From: Archegozetes longisetosus | Lineage: Eukaryota > Arthropoda > Arachnida > Sarcoptiformes > Trhypochthoniidae | DNA: 64,000 nucleotides | Direction of reading: 5' to 3' | NCBI GenBank assembly: GCA_018873245.2 | Contig: JAEMBT020000008.1 | Coordinates: 15,686,090-15,750,089 of the forward strand | The notes under the pieces: model-generated | What the model was told of the DNA's origin: nothing | The model's input: the letters and a program-made list of their open reading frames with translations, nothing else | Databases searched by the model: none | Translations under genes and position numbers: made by a program | In this document: piece by piece, positions 12,501-22,323 of the stretch | Layout of the letters: the number at the start of each line of letters is the position of its first letter | Position numbering within the stretch: the first letter of the stretch is position 1

Positions 12501-13469
12501 TCCTTCGGAACTTCTCCCTTCATCTGCAATGATTTACGAATTTGTTTCTCTTGGTTCTGAAGTTGTTTATGATCACTGACAACGTGAGCGTATAGGGACT
12601 TGTAGTATTCTTTAAGTAAGTTTATGACGCCTTTTTTACGATCAGGAGGAAGAAAATCGCTTTGTGGTATTGTTAAAGAATACTTTTCGGCCAATTGACG
12701 CATTTTTCTGGGAACAAAACCGGCATAATCATCACCACAATGACGGCAAAATGATAATAAGATATTAAGATTGCTGTGAGTTTCTTTGTCATTTGATGTC
12801 AAAATCATGAGTAAATTTCCCAAAACCGGAAGGCCCTCTTTTGCAGTGAAAATACCAGAAGATATCAGTTCAGCGAATAGTCTGACATCGATTCGCATTT
12901 TTGATGCATTAATTGCATCGCCAGCTTTTTTTGGCAAATTCTTGAGCCACGAGTCGAGCAGTTGCGCGGAAAAATCAGGATATCTTTGATGTAGAGCTGA
13001 ACAGATCTTCAAAGCCATCGGTATCTCGTTTAATTTTATCTTCGCTTCAACGATAGCTGACGCAACTTCTGAAATGTATTTAGTCAAGTTTAAGCCATTC
13101 ATGTCTTTGAAAATGGACTCCTTCTGAACATCTGTCATATTCTTCAACTTTTTACAAATGTTGAGTTCTTTTTGATGGAAGAGTCGAGTCGCGCAAAAAA
13201 CGACTCTTCAGGATATTTGATGTTTTCCTTGTTATTCTCTTCTCTCTGACTTCGCTTCCATTTGAGCCGTTCTTCAGTTTCATTAATAAATGAAATAATT
13301 TGTTGTCTTTCGTCAATATTGTTGTCATTGTCTTCGGTTTGGACTTGATTGTCAGTTGTTGAGTCAGTTGTTTCATTAGTTTCACTCTAGTTTAGAAAAA
13401 TTCAATTTTATTCGTCTCTTAAATCAATTAATATTAGCCTAAATCTATTGAACAAACCTTTGAATCCAT
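9506..13469 (-). CDS. UPF2: UPF2, nonsense-mediated mRNA decay regulator
   Basis: Six coding exons: 13458–13469 (MDSK), 11564–13386, 11288–11506, 10642–11208, 9579–10564 and 9506–9515 (the last finishes GNKKR-stop). The product is about 1,204 residues; human UPF2 has 1,272. UPF2 bridges UPF3 at the exon junction complex to UPF1. Three MIF4G regions are visible. The first opens around MNGLNLTKYISEVASAIVEA. The second follows the acidic linker in the middle of exon 2. The third carries LLETCGRFLFRS, RPPMQEYIRKLLY, CVANLLAGL, VDGVLEDIRLGMEVN-like sequence, PKFNQRR and FLGELYNYR. An acidic stretch follows, then the UPF1-binding C-terminus KKLILDINERREMED and RYQHPKGVPDVDIIF. Exon 2 is 1,823 bp although both flanking introns are phase 0; one base is missing at 13149–13153 (separate entry). 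Introns are 57–79 bp. The N-terminus is shorter than in human. Confidence 0.96.
13149..13153 (-). other. Apparent 1-base deletion in UPF2 (homopolymer)
   Basis: Upstream of here the frame reads ARLDSSIKKNSTFVK; downstream the next frame reads LKNMTDVQKES. Conserved UPF2 has FVKKLK at the join, which needs six A (minus strand) where five are present. Restoring one base makes exon 2 a multiple of three, as its phases require. Confidence 0.85.
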
Positions 13470-13825
13470 TGTTTTGATTCTGCTGTAGATTAATTGTATT
13501 TTCTAATATTTAAATGACAAATAATAACATTTTAAAATCAAAATCTGGTGTTTGTTTATTAACACATTTGATCAAATATTGAATGAAAACTTATTTTGCA
13601 TCGAATACAAAGTTATGGTACAAATTATCACAAAGTTTTATAGTAATATAACGTGAACAATGGTTCTCACTTACTATAAAATATATTTAGGAAACCATAG
13701 AAACAACGTAAACAATATATTGTCTATTATTTCATTAGATTTTAATATTTATTCTTTCAAGTAGAAAATAAATTTAGTTTTTATCAATTGAGTTCATTTA
13801 ATGTTTAATAACTGGCCGTAAAGTG
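13470..13825. promoter_or_regulatory. Bidirectional promoter region, UPF2 / GEMIN8
   Basis: A 356-bp interval between divergent start codons of UPF2 (minus) and GEMIN8 (plus). It is AT-rich, without an obvious TATA box or CpG island. A tiny upstream frame (ATG at 13801, six codons then TAA) ends just before the GEMIN8 ATG. Confidence 0.5.
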
Positions 13826-14512
13826 ATGGCACAACAGAAAAGTTCTCCGAAATGGTATTCGCACTCAATATTTGGTCATTTTTGGAATCATTACAATCAC
13901 TGCAACCGATGGCTGGCAGAAAACGGACATAAAGTCATCGAATTCAGTGACGATTTAGACTACAATTCAAATGATTTGAATGTAAACCAATCTATGGGTA
14001 ATAATTATATGCTTAATGAGAACAATGACTGCCGAGATTACGATAATACGAGTGTTAATAATAGATGTGTTAATGAGCCCAAAATGGATCAATTGGAAGC
14101 GATTGATCAAAACGAACGCAATTATTACAATGAAGAAGACTTGGGTCATCGCAGTGATAGCGATCAAAGTGAATACTTAGATATCAGTGAAGACTATCTC
14201 AAATTTGTGATGCAGACTAAAAAACATCAGTTGGAGAGAAAACGATTACGTGAAAAGAAACTTAGACATAGTGATAATGTAGAATATGTGGACATCACCA
14301 AAATCGACAGCTTTTCTAATAAGAGTTTAGCGCCAAAAGAGAATGTCAAACAACAAGATGTTAGTGCGAAAAGAAATAAACAAATGTATCAACTCTATGG
14401 AGAAGATTATAATGTGATCCAAGGCATGGAAGCAGCGCTTCAGCTCAATTTTGATAGACTTTGCGATTTATATCAACCAAAATTTTGGCCAATTATGCCT
14501 GTCAGGATGTGA
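13826..14512 (+). CDS. GEMIN8: GEMIN8, SMN-complex component
   Basis: Single-exon frame of 228 residues from ATG 13826 (MAQQKSSPKWYSH). Gemin8 links SMN to Gemin6/Gemin7 in the complex that loads Sm proteins on snRNAs. The two conserved ends identify it. The N-terminus has WYSHSIFGHFWNHY, matching the family WYSHPVYxRYWQHY. The C-terminus reads YQLYGEDYNVIQGMEAALQ, then LNFDRLCDLYQPKFWPIMPV, matching MEAAVQLSFDKHCDxKQPKYWPVIP. The centre is Asn/Asp-rich and variable, followed by a basic helix (HQLERKRLREKKLRH). Its length is close to that of human GEMIN8. It is divergent from UPF2 and followed by an AATAAA. Confidence 0.92.
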   Translation: MAQQKSSPKWYSHSIFGHFWNHYNHCNRWLAENGHKVIEFSDDLDYNSNDLNVNQSMGNNYMLNENNDCRDYDNTSVNNRCVNEPKMDQLEAIDQNERNYYNEEDLGHRSDSDQSEYLDISEDYLKFVMQTKKHQLERKRLREKKLRHSDNVEYVDITKIDSFSNKSLAPKENVKQQDVSAKRNKQMYQLYGEDYNVIQGMEAALQLNFDRLCDLYQPKFWPIMPVRM

Positions 14513-14602
14513 TCACCTGTTTTATAGCTGTTTATGTTTTCCTTATTCTTATTGATTGTGTAAATGTTTCAATTTTTGTAAACTCTATTAAGACTTGTAT
14601 AA

Positions 14603-14608
14603 AATAAA
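14603..14608 (+). terminator. GEMIN8 poly(A) signal AATAAA
   Basis: AATAAA 91 nt after the GEMIN8 stop codon; the expected downstream U-rich sequence follows. Confidence 0.65.
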
Positions 14609-14613
14609 AAATT

Positions 14614-14951
14614 TATTCGAATGTTTGAAAAGCGTGAGGTGTTTTTAGCTTGATATGAACTTGAATCTTATAATAAAAATGATATGAAATAGTGCTTCAT
14701 TATCGGCCGATAAAATGCGCATAATTTATAACTGATATTAAGTTTACTCAATTTTCTTATTATTTTCAATGAAAACAAGTATCTGAGTAAACATTGAGAA
14801 AATAGTCAAGCGATGAAAATGCATACAAATTACTTTAATTACGAAATTTTCGTTTTTGCCAACTAAAGCTACTAGCTTAGAACCAATCAAATTGAAATCC
14901 AAGTCGATATAAATTGATTTAAGTTGCGTTGGTAACAACTCATTTTGCAAA
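14614..14951. promoter_or_regulatory. HAL upstream region
   Basis: About 340 bp between the GEMIN8 poly(A) signal and the HAL start. No specific motif can be assigned; the HAL promoter or 5' UTR must lie here. Confidence 0.4.
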
Positions 14952-17529
14952 ATGAAAATTTCAGTGAGAGTTCGTGGAGAATGGTTTGCGGTTCCGTGCG
15001 TTCATACTGAAGAGCAGACTATTCGATGGCTCAGTACAGAAGCTCTCTTAAGATATCACAAACTTAAGCCCTCCAGTCATGTCCCAGACAAAATTGAAAC
15101 AATTTATGAAGTACGCAAAACTAAAGGTGGTGCAATACTAGATCCTGATGACTTGATCAAGAATGTGTTGGATGACAATGATTTCGTGTCAGTAGGTATG
15201 CAAGAAATTTTTTGCTTTATAAAAAGTTAAAATTCAAGTTTTGGCTAATTTAGATGAAGCCTCAAAGCTCGCATAGTTTTAGCTGTTATTCAGATTTATA
15301 TCTTAAAGCTAGTTCATTGAAAGTAAGACTTGAGTTTTTCAAGTTTATTCTGTCCTTTTTCAAATCAAATAAATAACTGAATAAAAATTGATAAGTCAAT
15401 TAACTTAATTACAGTACTTCACAGCGATAAAGCGAGTCCTGTTACTGGTCCTGTTGAGATCCATTACGTTCCTGAACAAGTTTCAGGAAAGTTTAAGATA
15501 CCTCAAGAAGTTAGTAAAACACTTATTTTATAAGGTTAAGCCTTAAGTTTTCTAATCAAAAACATTAAAAATTCTGAATTCAATTAGTACTTATCATTGG
15601 ATGGCAACAGCTTAGGGGCAGATGACTTGATAAGACTTGGAAAAGGACTCTTCAAAATCAGGGTAAAATAGTTGTACAATTCCGAAAACAAAGTTTATTG
15701 ATTCAAATTTTAGCTGACAAAAGATGCAGAAGAAAGGGTAAAAAAAGGAAGAGATCTACTCGAAGAGATCTTGGATGAAAATAAAGTTGTTTATGGCGTC
15801 AATACTGGATTCGGTAAATTTGCAACGACTGTCATAAGTAGAGAAAGTTTGAACGAACTTCAGGTCAATTTGATTCGAAGCCATTCAGCAGGTGTTGGCA
15901 AACCATTGCCACCCAATAGAACTCGTATGTTACTAGCTCTTCGAATCAATATATTGGCCAAAGGATATTCTGGCATTTCTCTGGAAACTTTACAGCAGTT
16001 GATCGACGCATTCAACGCTTCCTGTCTATCATGGGTTCCAGAAAAAGGAACTGTTGGCGCGTCCGGCGATTTGGCTCCACTTGTATATTATTTGAGAAAA
16101 ACTATATAAATTATAAAATGCTAACACAACTCCTTGTAATCCAGGCTCATTTGGCACTTGGGCTTATCGGTGAAGGCAAGATGTGGTCACCTGAAAGTGG
16201 TTGGGGTGAAGCCAAATATGTGCTCGAATCACATCATCTAAGACCGCTTAAACTCATGCCCAAAGAAGCGCTCGCACTAATTAATGGAACTCAATTGATA
16301 ACTTCTCTCGGGGCAGAAGCTGTCGAAAAGGCGACGGCCATTGCGAGGCAAGCAGACATTGTGGCTGCCATGACTTTAGAGGTTCTAAAAGGGACCACAA
16401 GAGCTTTTGACGCAGATATTCAGAAAATAAGACCACATAGGGACAGAGCTTAGTGGCAAAAAGAATACGTGCTGTTTTGAACTCTAATTTATATCCGTCA
16501 GAGATCGCGGAGTCTCATCGATTCTGTAATAGGGTTCAAGACGCCTACACTATTCGATGTTGTCCTCAAGTTCATGGCATAGTTCATGACACTATAGATT
16601 TTGTGAAGGGAATCATAACTACAGAAATGAATTCTGCGACTGATAACCCGCTTGTTTTCACAGATAGGTCAGAAATAATATCTTCAGGCAATTTTCACGG
16701 AGAGTATCCAGCAAAGGCATTGGATTATTTGGCAATAGCTATACACGAATTGGGCAGCATGAGTGAAAGACGTATTGAAAGACTGGTCAATCCATCGCAG
16801 AGTGGACTTCCGGCCTTTCTGGTCAATAATGGGGGCTTGAATTCAGGCTTTATGATAGCCCATTGCACTTCTGCTGCATTAGGTATATATTAAGATTGTT
16901 AAGAAATGCATTATCAAATTTTGTGAGTCCTTCGATCGCAAAGCTCTAATTTGATCGATTTTCAAAAAACCTATTTACGAAAAAATGTGTTTATCAGCTA
17001 ATAGAAGTAAATATTAACAGTGTCTGAGAATAAGGTGTTGTGCCATCCGGCATCAGTCGACTCGCTCTCAACTTCTGCGGGAACTGAAGACCACGTATCG
17101 ATGGGAGGTTTCGCGGCGCGAAAAGTTTTGCAGGTCATTGAAAACATTGAGCGTATTATTGCTATTGAATTATTGGCTTCGTGTCAAGCCATTGAATTTC
17201 TTCGACCGCTAAGGACGACAGCTCCTCTCGAAGATGTTTACGACCTAGTCAGGACTGTTGTTAAGTAAGTTTAAACTGATTAAAATTCATTTTGTTAAGG
17301 TTTTACTGGTTTTTCTAGACCTTGGGATAAGGATCGCATAATGTATCCCGACATTGACGCAGTTACTAACTTGTTGACTGAAGAACGTGTTTGGAATATC
17401 ACTAAACCCTATATCGATAAATACCTTGCAGAAGAGAGAATAGAAACGCGTCCCAATTCACCGACCGCTAGCGTCCTTAGGAAAAGATCAAGAGCTGAAT
17501 CTGAATATGAAGCGGATGTTATGCAATGA
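14952..17529 (+). CDS. HAL: Histidine ammonia-lyase (histidase)
   Basis: Seven exons: 14952–15195, 15415–15509, 15588–15662, 15714–16082, 16145–16882, 17021–17264 and 17319–17529, encoding about 658 residues (human HAL 657). HAL deaminates L-histidine to trans-urocanate, the first step of histidine breakdown, in the cytosol. The N-terminal domain ([12 protein letters not shown]) is of the animal type. Catalytic marks: [10 protein letters not shown]; the MIO-forming Ala254-Ser255-Gly256 in [11 protein letters not shown] at the end of exon 4; [37 protein letters not shown]; and the C-terminal helical part with [14 protein letters not shown]. Exon 5 is 738 bp but its phases need 739, because one G is missing at 16440–16442 (separate entry). 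Apart from that base the gene is complete, so I call it functional. Introns range from 51 to 219 bp. Confidence 0.96.
16440..16442 (+). other. Apparent 1-base deletion in HAL (GGG run)
   Basis: Frame 1 ends ...DIQKIRPHR then runs to a stop; frame 2 reads [16 protein letters not shown]. Together they match the conserved RPHRGQ(I/S)xVAxRxR. Four G would keep the frame; three are present. One added base also restores the phase of exon 5. Confidence 0.85.
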
Positions 17530-17765
17530 ATTATTTGACTCATGTGTCACATACTCTAAGCTTTCAAATATAATCAGTTCGCAAATTATGTTTATCATTT
17601 TTCATTTTTAATGTTTTACTTTCATACTACAGTCTAATCCCGATTTTGGCAACCCACCAATGCTCTAAAATGTTGTTCTCAATCATAAAGGCCTTTAGTC
17701 CCTAGTATTAGCTATCTTCCAATGAATTTGAGCTAACTTACTAAATATTTGAATGTTTCTGTTCA

Positions 17766-17771
17766 AATAAA
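17766..17771 (+). terminator. HAL poly(A) signal AATAAA
   Basis: AATAAA about 240 nt after the HAL stop codon. Confidence 0.5.
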
Positions 17772-18140
17772 ACCAAAATTGTTGGAAAAGTTCAAATGAC
17801 AAACGATTCAGTTTATGTAGAATTGAATACTTCAATTCTATTGTTATAAATTCAACTTCTATTTACACATAAATAATATTGAATTAAACAATAGATTTGA
17901 TGCAATCAAATTATTTTAAAAATGTAAACAAAAATGCGTAGCATGTTTTTAATTACAATGCATACTGTGATTGGCTAATCAATTCAAGTTATTCACAAAA
18001 GTTAAACATCGTTCAACTTTTTTGATACCTTCAATTCAACAACACTTGAGGCAATTTATATATACACATTATTCAATTCGCTTCAACTCAAGTCTTCAAG
18101 TCACTTCAATTCTACATAAATTGAATCGTGTAAATAGATC
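17772..18140. other. Gene-free interval between HAL and the repeat cluster
   Basis: AT-rich, no supported gene. It contains several near-copies of TTCAATTC-like words but no clear array. Confidence 0.5.
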
Positions 18141-19325
18141 CTTAGATATAGATAGTTGATCATTGTGCTAAAGATTCAAACAAAAAAAACTGAGGCGACA
18201 TCTAATAATCAATTATTATGCTTGACTTAGTTACAAATATATACTCAGGGCTCTCAGTTTTCGTTTGTTTCTTGCACTTTTCGTACTATCGAACAAAAAA
18301 GTTGTTCGATAGTTGTACGAACAAAATTTATGCAAAATCTGCGCAAAATTGCGCAAAATATTTTGTCAAAATAAGTTTGCTTAAGTGTAGCGTCACTTGA
18401 TGCTCATTTAAAAATTAAAAGTTATTTGAATTCAAATATTTTAAATTGAGTTTTATTTTATCCTCTACGAGAAATGCGCCAAGCATGACAACGGAAATTT
18501 TGTACCCCAATATTTCTAATTCTAATAATTCTAATGATGTCGAAAATTTAGAGGTGGTCTGAAACTGAATTTGAAACTCTCTATAACAATTAATTGAATT
18601 ATATTGTATTTGAATCAAATATGTTACATATAAATTGTGGAATGAATTAACTTTCTGAAATAAAATTTGATCATAGATTTCTAAGTGAATAAAACTTTTA
18701 TATAGTATGATGATTTTCGTATATAATTTGTGCTCAATATTATATCATAAAAAACAATAGAGATGCGGTTTATGTTAAGAGATTAAGAGGTTTATATTAA
18801 AAATTATGTATCGATCAAAAGTTTAAAAACTGTATTCAACTTTTGAAAAATTTTGAATACTAGTGTATATCATATCATTATATCAATGTATCGTATTATT
18901 CAATATATCGATAGAGCCCTATCGAAATGCGCAAAATAATAAATTTGCGCTCAACTGAGAGCCCTGTATATACTTCTTATGTATAATATTTCTTAAATAT
19001 TATTTAACGCAAAATACAAATACAGCGTTTCGTTTCATATCAGATTCAAACAGTTAAGCAGACATAGCAACAGGCATATTGGTCATTATGGTCATTAACG
19101 AAAAGAGACCTGATTAAGCCTAGTTCATCACAACGTTTTTTGTATAATTTTTTTAATTTTTATCTTTTTCTTTATAAAACTTAATATGACTTATGTTTTG
19201 CGCTCATATGTCACGTCACATTTCATTTAAATGCATAATTCAACATTAGAGGGCTGCAGAGGCTCAAAATTTGGTTCTCTTTTTTTGCCATTGAATGAAA
19301 CCTCTATTCCTATACTCTTTGGTTA
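18141..19325 (+). repeat. Dispersed repeat, copy A (interrupted by a hAT-type MITE)
   Basis: Homologous to 22647–23052. Matching begins at TTAGATATAGAT and ends at CTATACTCTTTGGTT. The best block, about 18985–19070 against 22770–22850, is virtually identical for more than 80 bp. Copy A contains the 721-bp insertion at 18246–18966, absent from copy B. No long terminal inverted or direct repeats were seen, so the class is unknown; no coding capacity. Confidence 0.85.
18246..18966. mobile_element. Non-autonomous hAT-type transposon (MITE), 721 bp, with 8-bp target duplication
   Basis: Terminal inverted repeats of 14 bp, CAGGGCTCTCAGTT at the left and its exact complement at the right. They are flanked by a perfect 8-bp direct repeat TATATACT at 18238–18245 and 18967–18974. 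CAGGG-type ends and an 8-bp duplication are diagnostic of the hAT superfamily. The uninterrupted repeat copy at 22.7 kb is a related empty site. Inside, a perfect 12-bp inverted pair (18285–18296 and 18302–18313, ACTATCGAACAA) and repeated TGCGCAAAAT words near both ends look like subterminal transposase-binding motifs. There is no transposase frame, so mobilisation would need an enzyme in trans. Confidence 0.92.
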
Positions 19326-19528
19326 ATAAGTTGTGAAGTTCGCTAGTGAATCTGATTCAAGAATATTTTGGCTTTAATGACTAAACAACCCCTTAATATC
19401 ATATGTCTATATTTACATTAATATTACACATGAAATCTAAATAATCGACTTAATGTCTAATTAATTACATTATAAGAGTTTAATTGATTTGAAGCAAAGT
19501 TTAATTAGCTATGTTTTAGTCACAAAAA

Positions 19529-21124
19529 ATGTCGGAAAAAGCATTAATTCTGAAAATTAACGATAAGTTATTTGCAATAAAACAAGAAAGTAATCCAAAT
19601 GATCTAACATTTCAGCAAAAATGTATTAATTTATTGAATAGTTATAGAAATTGTTTAATACAATTCACTAATAATTGTAAGTGTGATGAGAATGTCGCAA
19701 ATATATCACAATTTATTAATTTGGAAAATCAATACAAATCTGTTTTTAATATCGATAACAATGAAAATGTTTCGCAAAAGAAACAAACCACTAATAGCAT
19801 TGATGTCAACTCGAAAGTAGTAGAAAACAATACGAATAATGAGTTTGTTTTCGGTAAACCAATTGTTTTTATAATTATCTGAATCAATTAATAAACTTTA
19901 TTTTTAGGCAGTACAACGTTAACTGAGAAGAAAAACCAATTAATAGCAAATAGTATTGAAACGGAATTCAAATGCTCTCAATGTCAAAAATGTTACTCAA
20001 GTCGCGAAGCTTTGAGTCAACACAAGCGTAGATTTCATGGCATTCCTAGATATCAGTGCAATCAATGCGACAAAAAGTTTACTCAAAGAACTAATTTAAA
20101 TATTCATTTATTGGTTCACTCGAATGACTGCGTTAAATACAAGTGCCATTGGGACGGATGTGATTACGAGACCAAATATAAGAATAATCTCAAAAGTCAC
20201 GAGTTGAAGAATCATTTGAGAAAAATTGAGAAACCTGTTGAGTGCGATAAATGTGATAATAGTTTCGCAACTGCTAGGCATCTGACTGATCACAGGCGCA
20301 AAGTTCATGGTATTAGTGACTATGAATGCAGTCAATGTGACAAAAAGTTTAAGTGTTTGAAGGATCTAGAGAGGCATTCGTTAGTTCACTCGGTTGATTG
20401 TGAAAAATTCAAGTGTGATTGGACTGGTTGTCAATACGAGACTAAATATAAAGACTATCTGAAATATCACAAATTGAATAGACATTTGAATAAGGGCAAG
20501 AAATTTTTTGAATGCCATTTATGTGGCAAAGGATTCATTAATAGATATAATTTACAAAACCATGTCAAAACTATTCATTTGGGTGAGAAACTTGAGTGCG
20601 ATTGGATTGCGTGTGATTTTAAGACTTCTTCTGCTTCTACATTAAAACTCCATCGAATGCGACACACGGGAGATATGCCTTTTGTGTGCGAATGGCCCGC
20701 GTGCGAGAAGAAGTTTAGGACTAATACAAGATTAGAGAAGCATAAGAAAGCTGTTCATCAAAACGATCCTGATTTTAAGTGCGATTGGCCAGAATGTGGA
20801 GAAGCATTTGTTAGAAGTAATTACTTGGAGTCTCATATAAATAAAGTTCATTTGAATCAGAGGCCCTTTAAGTGCGATCAATGCGATCACGCTTATGCTT
20901 CATCTCACGATCTGAAGGCACACATACATCAAAATCATACCAGAGATAAGTCAAAATGTGATCAATGCCATTATGAGACCTCCAGACCTGATGATCTTAA
21001 AGTTCACGTCATGCGTAGACATACAGGGGAGAAACCATTTAAGTGTGAATGGAGCGGGTGTCAGTCTAGTTTTGTGACTAAATATGAATTGAGAGCTCAT
21101 AGAAATAGTGTTCATAACAATTAA
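19529..21124 (+). CDS. C2H2 zinc-finger protein with 13 fingers
   Basis: Two exons, 19529–19853 and 19908–21124, separated by a 54-bp phase-1 intron, encode 513 residues. The first 108 residues are a non-finger region (hydrophobic heptad-like, then Asn-rich). Thirteen C2H2 fingers follow in tandem, starting FKCSQCQKCYSS and ending HRNSVHNN. Several are TFIIIA/GLI-like with CxxxxC spacing (CHWDGC, CDWTGC, CDWIAC, CEWPAC, CDWPEC, CEWSGC). Canonical TGEKPF linkers occur only near the end; others are diverged. Fingers 1–3 and 4–6 are clear copies of a three-finger block. Likely a DNA-binding nuclear protein; target unknown. It is a lineage-expanded type with no safe orthologue. It lies between two copies of a dispersed repeat. 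Confidence 0.9.
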
Positions 21125-21199
21125 AGACAGTTCCAGAGAAAGACAATTATACTTAAAAGATATGGCGAAACTTTGGCGTTAAGCAGACTACTTAAATAG

Positions 21200-21381
21200 A
21201 TGATTTTAAACTCTATCGATAATATGGAGATTGACGACAAAAGTCGACTACTATTGTTAATGTACAAGAATTGAAGCATTTTGAATCTAAATACGCGAAA
21301 ATAAATGTTAGAATTAATGAACCAAAAGATGATATGGACTATGCTAAACTTATTAGAGATATAATGATTGAGTTAAACTGA
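21200..21381 (+). pseudogene. Short frame-broken coding relic, unrecognised
   Basis: Two frames abut at about 21268. The first begins MILNSIDNMEIDDKSRLLLL and ends MYKN-stop. The second continues ELKHFESKYAKINVRINEP and ends IRDIMIELN-stop. One extra G in CAAGAATTG would join them into about 60 residues with a coherent charged-helical pattern. It could be a tiny gene with a base missing from the assembly or a decayed fragment. A stop codon directly precedes the ATG. Confidence 0.35.
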
Positions 21382-22008
21382 AAAAAGAATGAGACTATGG
21401 AGAAAGGACTTATGAATACACAATGCATTTAATCAATACAAGCCTCTTAAATTAATGAAGTGGAAACAAAATGTTATCATTCAGTTTTGTTCGATTTATT
21501 AGTAAAACACAAAACAAGTTGAAGACCGGAGCTCTACTTAGTTATTCTCAGAATTACTTTAGAACACCTCTACACAGAATCAGATGGTGTTCGTGATTGT
21601 TGATAAAGGAATTGCCAAGTTATTTTAGGTATTTTTGGTTCAATTTTTTTTTAAATCTCTTGTTTTTTTAGTACACTAATACTTTTCTAATCGTCTAATA
21701 AAAGGTCGTATACGTTGGCCAACAACTGCTAATCTTGAAGCTCTACGACGGTTCCAAATGAATCGCTAAAATTTCTAGATGTTTAATTCCTATTTATTGT
21801 ATTAAAATAAAGACTAAGTGAATGTGAGCAGAAACCCAAAACAACAATGAAATAAAATTGTGTTTTGAAAACAGAATTAAATGTTAAAAACTCCTGTCAA
21901 CTAATTATTTTCATATCTCATTATGCTTAATGTCTTTAGATATATAAAGTTATCTCATTCTAAAATTTGTACTCGTTTTTACTAACTTTAATTTTTGATC
22001 TATAATTG
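21382..22008. other. Gene-free interval downstream of the zinc-finger gene
   Basis: No supported gene. AATAAA occurs at 21806–21811 and could end the zinc-finger transcript. Confidence 0.4.
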
Positions 22009-22323
22009 TTGGGCAAATGCTAGATTTGGGTCGAGAGTGAAAGTATTTGTTCACTAGTATATGACTGTTATGTGCATCATTGCTATATTCTAGTACAGCT
22101 AGCACTGGTACACGCGTTAGACTTCTAAACTAACTTGACCCAATAAAGTAGTATTGCTTTTAATAGTTAAATTAATTAGGGTTAGGTTAGAAGTCTAGCG
22201 TGCATAGCAGTATTACGTAGCAGTAATACAAGGTGTACCAAAATATAGCAATGAAACGCGTCACAGTTAAATACTAGAAATAAATGCTTTCATACCTTGG
22301 ATTCAAACCTAACATTTGCCTAA
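22009..22323. mobile_element. Foldback-type MITE, 315 bp
   Basis: Two long imperfect inverted arms, about 22009–22134 and 22181–22323. Outer ends read TTGGGCAAATGCTAGATTTG and the complement of TTAGGCAAATGTTAGGTTTG. Shared internal blocks are CATTGCTATATT and TAGACTTCTAA(A/C)CTAAC. By eye the arms match at most positions with a few indels. The loop is about 46 bp of AT-rich DNA. No coding capacity and no certain target duplication, so the superfamily is undetermined. Confidence 0.75.

Noticed and set aside
16081-16144. Extra HAL coding reading into VYYLRKTI after GDLAPL
   Set aside because: This is intron 4 (GTATAT...TCCAG); splicing gives the conserved APLAHLALGL.
14952-17529. HAL or UPF2 as pseudogenes
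   Set aside because: Each has a single homopolymer-associated shift and is otherwise intact in motifs, splice sites and length. Error is the simpler reading.
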